This document shows positions 13,127 through 18,047 of a stretch of 18,047 nucleotides of DNA, one piece after another. The notes under the pieces were generated by a model. It was not told where the DNA came from. It worked only from the letters and a program-made list of their open reading frames with translations, and did not search any database. Source of the DNA: Methanothermococcus okinawensis (GTDB taxonomy: Archaea; AGJL01; Methanococci; Methanococcales; Methanococcaceae). The position numbers were made by a program, and so were the translations under genes. Where the stretch lies: contig DQVW01000015.1 in the NCBI GenBank assembly GCA_015661555.1, forward strand, positions 1 through 18,047, read 5' to 3'. Positions within the stretch are counted from its first letter, which is position 1. Each line of letters begins with the position of its first letter.

Positions 13127-13948
13127 TTAGTCACCTTTTATAACCTTTAGAGCCTCCTCAACATCAGCATTCTCGTGGACCACCATACATATAGCCCTTG
13201 TAATACCTGTGATGTCCCTGTGCTGGAATACATTTCTTCCAGTTGCCACTCCAACTGCTCCAGCCTCTATGGCATCTTTAACCATCTGTAGGAACTCCCT
13301 GTCACTTTTTGTCTTAGGACCCCCTGCAATTACAATAGGTGCTGGACATCCCTTTACAACCTCCCTGAAGGAGTCAATATCTCCGGTATAGTTGGTCTTT
13401 ATAATATCAGCCCCTAATTCAGCACCTAATCTTGCAGCATGGGCTACAACCTCAGGGTCCTTCTCATCCTTTATCTTCTTACCCCTTGGATACATCATGG
13501 CTATTAGGGGCATCCCCCAGTACTCACATACCTCTGCTATTCTACCTAGATCCTTGTACATCTCGTAGTCTGAATCTGCTCCAACGTTTACATGGATGGA
13601 GACCGCATCTGCTCCCATCCTTATAGCCTCTTCAACTGAGGTGACTAAGACTTTCTTATTGGGATCTGGGGATAGGTTTGTCCCTGCAGAGAGATGGATT
13701 ATTAAACCTATGTCCTTCCCGTAACCTCTATGGCCATGTCTCACTATACCCTTATGTACAAGGACTGCATTTGCCCCTCCCTCGGCTACCTTGTTTATAG
13801 TCTCCTTCATATTCTCCAGTCCCTTTACAGGTCCTATGGTAACACCGTGGTCCATGGGTATTATTACAGTTCTCTCTGAGTCCTTGTTAAATATCCTCTC
13901 CAGCCTTATAACTTTCCCTATATTCTTTATATTCTCAAATATCTTCAT
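13127..13948 (-). CDS. aroA': ADTH synthase (2-amino-3,7-dideoxy-D-threo-hept-6-ulosonate synthase)
   Basis: A 273-residue class I aldolase of the DhnA type, strongly similar (from memory) to M. jannaschii MJ0400. It condenses L-aspartate semialdehyde with a deoxyhexulose phosphate to start the methanogen route to 3-dehydroquinate, replacing DAHP synthase. Landmarks: VIIPMDHGVTIGP (Asp33), HKGIVRHGHRGYGKD, SIHVNVGADSD, AMMYPRGKK (Tyr153), the Schiff-base lysine in DIIKTNYTGD (Lys184), VIAGGPKTKS and ATGRNVFQH for phosphate. The relative MJ1585 acts as FBP aldolase, so substrate choice is inferred from closeness to MJ0400. The ATG has GGGTGAT 5 nt upstream. It is the likely first gene of a two-gene operon with tpiA. 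Confidence 0.92.
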   Translation of the reverse strand: MKIFENIKNIGKVIRLERIFNKDSERTVIIPMDHGVTIGPVKGLENMKETINKVAEGGANAVLVHKGIVRHGHRGYGKDIGLIIHLSAGTNLSPDPNKKVLVTSVEEAIRMGADAVSIHVNVGADSDYEMYKDLGRIAEVCEYWGMPLIAMMYPRGKKIKDEKDPEVVAHAARLGAELGADIIKTNYTGDIDSFREVVKGCPAPIVIAGGPKTKSDREFLQMVKDAIEAGAVGVATGRNVFQHRDITGITRAICMVVHENADVEEALKVIKGD

Positions 13949-14006
13949 CTATATCACCCTAAAAACAACTTTAAAACAAATATTAAAGTCAATTATTTTT
14001 TAACCT

Positions 14007-15239
14007 TTACTGTATTATACCGTAACCAATCAACCTCCATCTCCCATTTATCCTTCTACTTAGGGCCACCCTTGCACCTCTCTCTGCACATACTGGCAGC
14101 TTCAACTTAATATCTGCTATGTTGTCCCTGGCCGAGAGGATGACACCTACAGTTGTAGCGGTACCAACATTTATCATAAGTATCTCATTGGTCCTTAGAG
14201 GTTCTATCTTTCTCTCCTCCTTGGTACCTACTACCCTGTCTAGGAGGTGGACATCTATTGTAATCCTGTCCAGGGTTTCAGGTAGGGTTCCTGGCTCCCC
14301 TGCAACGCTACCACTTAGGGCATCTGCCTTTGTAAGGGCTGGATCCAAGGTTGTACCCACCCCTACCAGTCCACCTGGATAGGCCTTTTCCACAGGGAGG
14401 TTACCTGCCTTAAGTGAGGTGATCTCAGTTACTATAGGCTCCCAGTAAGTCTTATTCCCCTCGGTAACCTTTAACCCTGGTCTTATCTCTATCTCCTTTC
14501 CAACCTCTAAAACACCCTGGATAATACTACCTCCAATAACCCCTCCCTTGAGATCCTCTATCTTACATCCTGGTTTATTAACGTCAAAACTCCTTGCAAC
14601 GTACATCCTGGCAGGGAGACTTAGATCCCTTTCAGGAGTTGGAATGAGATCCTGAATGGCGTTTAGAAGTACATCTACATTTGCTCCATGGTGGGCAGAT
14701 AGGGGTATAATGGGGGCATCCTCTGCAATGGTGCCCTCTATAAATCTCTTTATCTGTTGATAGTTTTCCTTAGCCCTCTCCTCGGTAACCAGATCTATCT
14801 TGTTCTGCACTATTACAATATTCTTTATTCCCAGTACATCTAAAGCCATGAGATGTTCCTTTGTCTGGGGCTGAGGACACTCCTCATTTGCCGCAATGAC
14901 AAGTATGGCACCGTCCATAAGGGAGGCTCCAGACAACATGGTGGCCATAAGTGTTTCATGACCTGGGGCATCTACAAAGGATACCTTCCTTAACAGTTGG
15001 GTCTTTGTACCACATATTGGACATACCTTCTCTACGGTGTAGGCCTCAGGTTCAGGACACTTGGGACATTTTCTTATTTCACAGTCTGCATATCCCAGTC
15101 TTATGGTAATTCCTCTCTTTAACTCCTCACTGTGGGTATCTGTCCATACCCCTGTAAGTAACTTAGTTAAACTTGTTTTACCGTGATCAACATGTCCAAC
15201 CATTCCAATGTTTATCTCTGACTGTTTACTTCTCGCCAT
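14007..15239 (-). CDS. eif2g: Translation initiation factor aIF2 subunit gamma
   Basis: A 410-residue translational GTPase, the core of the aIF2 heterotrimer that brings Met-tRNAi to the small subunit. GTPase motifs are clear: G1 GHVDHGKT (15-22), switch I around EELKRGITIRLGYAD, G3 DAPGH (90-94) and G4 NKID (146-149). The zinc knuckle of the subunit is present as CPKC (58, 61) and CPIC (73, 76). Domain II starts near AMYVARSFDVNKPG-like RMYVARSFDVNKPG, and the C-terminal barrel ends RRINGRWRLIGYGII. The length matches archaeal homologues. The start ATG has GAGAGGG upstream. It faces SepRS across a 118-bp gap. Confidence 0.97.
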   Translation of the reverse strand: MARSKQSEINIGMVGHVDHGKTSLTKLLTGVWTDTHSEELKRGITIRLGYADCEIRKCPKCPEPEAYTVEKVCPICGTKTQLLRKVSFVDAPGHETLMATMLSGASLMDGAILVIAANEECPQPQTKEHLMALDVLGIKNIVIVQNKIDLVTEERAKENYQQIKRFIEGTIAEDAPIIPLSAHHGANVDVLLNAIQDLIPTPERDLSLPARMYVARSFDVNKPGCKIEDLKGGVIGGSIIQGVLEVGKEIEIRPGLKVTEGNKTYWEPIVTEITSLKAGNLPVEKAYPGGLVGVGTTLDPALTKADALSGSVAGEPGTLPETLDRITIDVHLLDRVVGTKEERKIEPLRTNEILMINVGTATTVGVILSARDNIADIKLKLPVCAERGARVALSRRINGRWRLIGYGIIQ

Positions 15240-15276
15240 ATAAATCCCTCTCTGGCACTTTTAGAGAAATATAGCT

Positions 15277-15303
15277 CATATAAACTATAGTATGGTATAT
15301 AAA
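15277..15303. promoter_or_regulatory. Divergent TATA elements for aIF2-gamma and SepRS
   Basis: TATATAAA (15296-15303) reads TTTATATA on the other strand and sits at a workable distance for both genes: predicted starts lie near 15273 on the minus strand and near 15325 on the plus strand. A second element, CATATAAAC (15278-15286), could serve either direction as well. BRE-like A/T-rich purine tracts flank the first element on both sides. Confidence 0.5.
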
Positions 15304-15357
15304 TTTAATTGGATTTAAGAGAAATTAACCTGTTTTAAAACCTAGAGGAGGATGGAG

Positions 15358-16974
15358 ATGTTCAACAGGAAGGAGATCTTGGAGATGGCAAGGAAGGACT
15401 TCGAAGGGACCTGGAGAGCCACAAAGAATTTGCTACCTAAAAAACACATAGATAGAAGGTATCCAAGGATGAGGATGGAGTATGGAAAATCCCATCCAGT
15501 GATGGATACCATAGAGAGGTTGAGGGAGTGCTACCTAAGGATGGGGTTCGAGGAGTTTATAAACCCATTAATTGTAGAGGAGAGGGAGATATACAAACAG
15601 TTTGGTCCAGAGGCCCCTGCAGTACTAGATAGATGCTTCTACCTGGCAGGACTCCCAAGACCTGATGTAGGCCTAGGAAAGGAAAAGATAGAAGAGATAG
15701 AGAAATTGGGAGTGAAGATGACCCCGGAGAAGGTGGAGAATCTCAGGAAGACCCTCCATAAGTATAAAAAAGGTGCTATCGATGGGGATGACTTAGTAAT
15801 GGAGATAGGTAGAGCTCTTCAGGTATCCAGTGAGATGGGGTTGAAGGTGTTGGAGAAGGTGTTCCCAGAGTTTAAGGAGTTAACACCTGAACCCCTCTCT
15901 CTAACACTTCGTAGTCATATGACCTCAGGTTGGTTCATCACCCTATCTCATCTTATTGGTAAAAAGCCCCTACCCTTTAAACTTTTCTCCATAGACAGGT
16001 GCTTCAGAAGGGAGCAGAGGGAGGATAGAAGTCATCTTATGACCTACCACTCCGCCTCCTGTGTAGTAGTTGGGGAAGATGTCTCCATAGACGAAGGTAT
16101 GGCTGTTGCAGAGGGGTTACTCTCCCAACTGGGATTTACAAGATTTAAGTTTAAACCTGATGAGAAGAGGAGTAAATACTACGCCCCAGATACCCAGACT
16201 GAGGTCTACGCCTATCACCCAAAGTTGGGGGAGTGGTTGGAGGTTGCCACCTTTGGTATGTATTCCCCTATTGCACTTAGTGAGTACGGGATAGATGTAC
16301 CAGTTATGAACTTAGGCCTTGGAGTTGAGAGGCTGGCTATGATCCTCTACAACTACGAGGATGTTAGAAAGATGGTATACCCCCAACTTTACGATGTAGC
16401 CCTAAGTGACAGGGATATAGCCTCAATGATATACATTGACAAGATCCCTGTAACTGATGAGCTCTACAATCTAGGGTTAGACCTTGTAGAGGTCTCCATA
16501 AAGAACAGGGATAAACCTGCACCCTGTGAAGTGGTGATTGAGAGGGAGATAGAGTTTTACGGTGTGAAGAAGGATATAAGAATCACTATCTACGAGGAGG
16601 AGGAGGGTAAGAGGTTGCTAGGACCCTCTATATTAAACGAGATCTACGTATATGATGGAAACATCATAGGGGTGCCAGAGTCCCAGGAGGGTATTAAGGA
16701 GGAGTACAGGAAACTTGTAGAGGATACCAGGAAATACGGTATTCCAACTGGTATAAGGTATATAGATGCCCTCTCCTTCAAGGTTGCCTATAAGATAGAG
16801 GAGGCCCTGGTATCCAATGTGAACCAGTTGAAGATAAGGGTGCCCATAGTTAGAAACCTTGGAGATGTAAATTTAAGGCTGGAAGATGTGGCAATGAGGT
16901 ATATTGTAAGTAGGGGCAAAGTTATAGACGTTAGAGGTCCAGTCTTTTTAAATGTAAAGGTGGATATAAGCTAA
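15358..16974 (+). CDS. sepS: SepRS, O-phosphoseryl-tRNA synthetase
   Basis: A 538-residue class II synthetase that charges tRNA-Cys with O-phosphoserine; SepCysS then converts it to Cys-tRNA. Many methanogens, notably Methanococcales thermophiles, lack CysRS and depend on this route. It shows KPHPVMDT-like SHPVMDTIERLRECYLRMGFEE, YKQFGPEAPAVLDRCFYLAGLPRPDVGLG, TLRSHMTSGWF, the motif 2 region DRCFRREQREDRSHLMTYHSAS, and motif 3 around MNLGLGVERLAM. The C-terminal anticodon-binding part contains GPSILNEIYVYDGNI and RVPIVRNLGDVNLRLE. ATG 15358 is preferred because GAGGAGG (15345-15351) lies 6 nt before it; ATG 15352 directly abuts that site. Length matches the M. jannaschii enzyme. It is followed 12 nt later by an exported protein. 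Confidence 0.96.
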   Translation: MFNRKEILEMARKDFEGTWRATKNLLPKKHIDRRYPRMRMEYGKSHPVMDTIERLRECYLRMGFEEFINPLIVEEREIYKQFGPEAPAVLDRCFYLAGLPRPDVGLGKEKIEEIEKLGVKMTPEKVENLRKTLHKYKKGAIDGDDLVMEIGRALQVSSEMGLKVLEKVFPEFKELTPEPLSLTLRSHMTSGWFITLSHLIGKKPLPFKLFSIDRCFRREQREDRSHLMTYHSASCVVVGEDVSIDEGMAVAEGLLSQLGFTRFKFKPDEKRSKYYAPDTQTEVYAYHPKLGEWLEVATFGMYSPIALSEYGIDVPVMNLGLGVERLAMILYNYEDVRKMVYPQLYDVALSDRDIASMIYIDKIPVTDELYNLGLDLVEVSIKNRDKPAPCEVVIEREIEFYGVKKDIRITIYEEEEGKRLLGPSILNEIYVYDGNIIGVPESQEGIKEEYRKLVEDTRKYGIPTGIRYIDALSFKVAYKIEEALVSNVNQLKIRVPIVRNLGDVNLRLEDVAMRYIVSRGKVIDVRGPVFLNVKVDIS

Positions 16975-16986
16975 AAGGTTATAGCT

Positions 16987-18047
16987 ATGAGGACAGTAGT
17001 TTTTATTACCCTTTTATTACTGTTTTTGAATACCACTGTTGCCCAGATATACAGGTACGACGATGTTGTATTCTATCCCGATGGTAGTCAACATGTTAAC
17101 CTCTCCAAGTTATATGTAGCCAACTTAATGGAGATGCTTAAAGGGGAGGTACTTGAGGCCTATGTAATCTATAAAGATCAGCGTTTTTTTATCTTTCAAT
17201 TTAAGAGAAGTATAACCTTTGACCTACCTATAGAAACTGTAAATCTCTCTGTAAAAATATCTGCCACCAAGGTAAATAGAGATACCTGGAAAATAACCTA
17301 CACCGTAATAAATAACTACGACAGGGCGGTGCCTGTTAATATCTCTTTTCCCCCTGGTTATACCTTAAAGAATATCTCTACCGTGATCTCTGGCCACTCA
17401 CATGTTTCCATAGATCTCTATAAAAATTCCCCTTCAAATACCCTCTACTTTGAAGACAGCTATATAAGTTACAGGATACCCTCCAAGGTAGAGATTATAT
17501 ATACCCCAAGTATCCCCTTCTCCATAGAGAAGTCCAACAGGATTGTAAACAACTCCATACTCTGGATAGCAAATTACTCTATCTATAACACTATCGATGT
17601 ACCTCTAAAGGCCAATATCTATTTATGGGCAGAGATAGGTAATAAAAGTGTAAATCTGGGAAATATTTCCAATATTACTCTACCTCCACATTCCACCTAC
17701 TCTGTAGTGAGAAGTATCTACTCAGAGGAGGTACCTGTATTCTATCTCCATGTGTACGTGTGGAATAGGACAGAGGAGGAGATGCTAATACTACCTATAT
17801 TGAGGGTAAATGATAGTTATATAATAGGAGTAGCTAGAGTCAAGGGGAAGTTATTTCAATACACTCCTCCTACATTACCAGAGGATGGGAGAAAGAGACC
17901 TAAAGAGGAGGAAAAACCTCCAGAGAATAGAGGGAGGCCAGAGGAGGATAAAGAAGAGGTAGAAAAACCTCCGGGAGAAACTAAAGAGGAGGAAAAGCCT
18001 ATAGAGAAACCAACAGAGGGGGAAGAAAGAGGGAAAGAGAGGGAAAG
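16987..18047 (+). CDS. Exported sequon-rich protein with Glu/Lys/Pro tail (partial)
   Basis: An open frame of at least 353 residues with no stop before the window end. The N-terminus MRTVVFITLLLLFLNTTVAQ is a clear signal peptide with likely cleavage after Ala19. The mature part is beta-rich and carries eleven N-glycosylation sequons (Asn38, 86, 118, 129, 188, 196, 219, 226, 229, 260, 275), as expected for a methanococcal surface protein. From about residue 294 it turns into a low-complexity tail of Glu, Lys, Pro, Arg and Gly, truncated here, which could be a stalk leading to a membrane anchor or a further domain. I recognise no family. The start ATG has AGGTTAT upstream and lies 12 nt after the SepRS stop, so the two may share a transcript. 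Confidence 0.8.
   Translation, partial: MRTVVFITLLLLFLNTTVAQIYRYDDVVFYPDGSQHVNLSKLYVANLMEMLKGEVLEAYVIYKDQRFFIFQFKRSITFDLPIETVNLSVKISATKVNRDTWKITYTVINNYDRAVPVNISFPPGYTLKNISTVISGHSHVSIDLYKNSPSNTLYFEDSYISYRIPSKVEIIYTPSIPFSIEKSNRIVNNSILWIANYSIYNTIDVPLKANIYLWAEIGNKSVNLGNISNITLPPHSTYSVVRSIYSEEVPVFYLHVYVWNRTEEEMLILPILRVNDSYIIGVARVKGKLFQYTPPTLPEDGRKRPKEEEKPPENRGRPEEDKEEVEKPPGETKEEEKPIEKPTEGEERGKERE

Overview
The window looks like chromosomal DNA of a hydrogenotrophic, probably thermophilic methanogen of the order Methanococcales. Seen directly: archaeal TATA boxes (TTTATATA), Shine-Dalgarno sites of the GGTGA type, AGG/AGA arginine codons, and a gene set typical of the group (SepRS, aIF2-gamma, ADTH synthase, GHMP shikimate kinase, HypC, CbiZ, archaeal Elp3, the CPHC thioredoxin). 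A tRNA-Tyr matches the Methanocaldococcus jannaschii sequence as I remember it. Base composition looks like about 40% G+C by eye, high for the order; the genus is not determined.

Layout. 1-480 (minus): a stable-RNA operon read as tRNA-Thr, tRNA-Pro, tRNA-Tyr, tRNA-Lys, 5S rRNA, with no 16S or 23S in view. 663-2278 (plus): an operon of a DUF169 protein, a small CPHC thioredoxin, a small four-cysteine protein and an unrecognised protein. 2249-5238 (minus): a transaldolase followed by four tandem paralogous membrane proteins and a DUF2085 membrane protein. 5300-6955 (minus): Elp3. 7019-11293 (minus): a tightly packed run aroK-hemL-cbiZ-COG1751-VTT membrane protein-hypC. 11340-12452 (plus): hisC, divergent from aroK. 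12449-13948 (minus): triosephosphate isomerase and ADTH synthase. 14007-15239 (minus): aIF2-gamma, divergent from SepRS (15358-16974, plus), which is followed by an exported, sequon-rich protein that runs off the window end.

How the genes fit together: aroA' and aroK belong to the methanogen aromatic amino-acid route and hisC to histidine synthesis. hemL and cbiZ serve tetrapyrrole synthesis and corrinoid salvage, and hypC serves NiFe-hydrogenase maturation. Elp3, aIF2-gamma, SepRS and the tRNAs are translation functions. Most of this is conserved housekeeping DNA. The points most worth a second look are a triosephosphate isomerase gene with no ATG, GTG or TTG that would keep its catalytic N-terminus, a homogenising tandem family of membrane proteins, the cysteine-rich DUF169-thioredoxin operon, a 22-bp palindrome before elp3, and the exported protein after SepRS. 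I saw no mobile element, CRISPR array or clear defence system. No gene-free stretch exceeds 300 bases; the longest (481-662) holds two divergent promoters and a leader.
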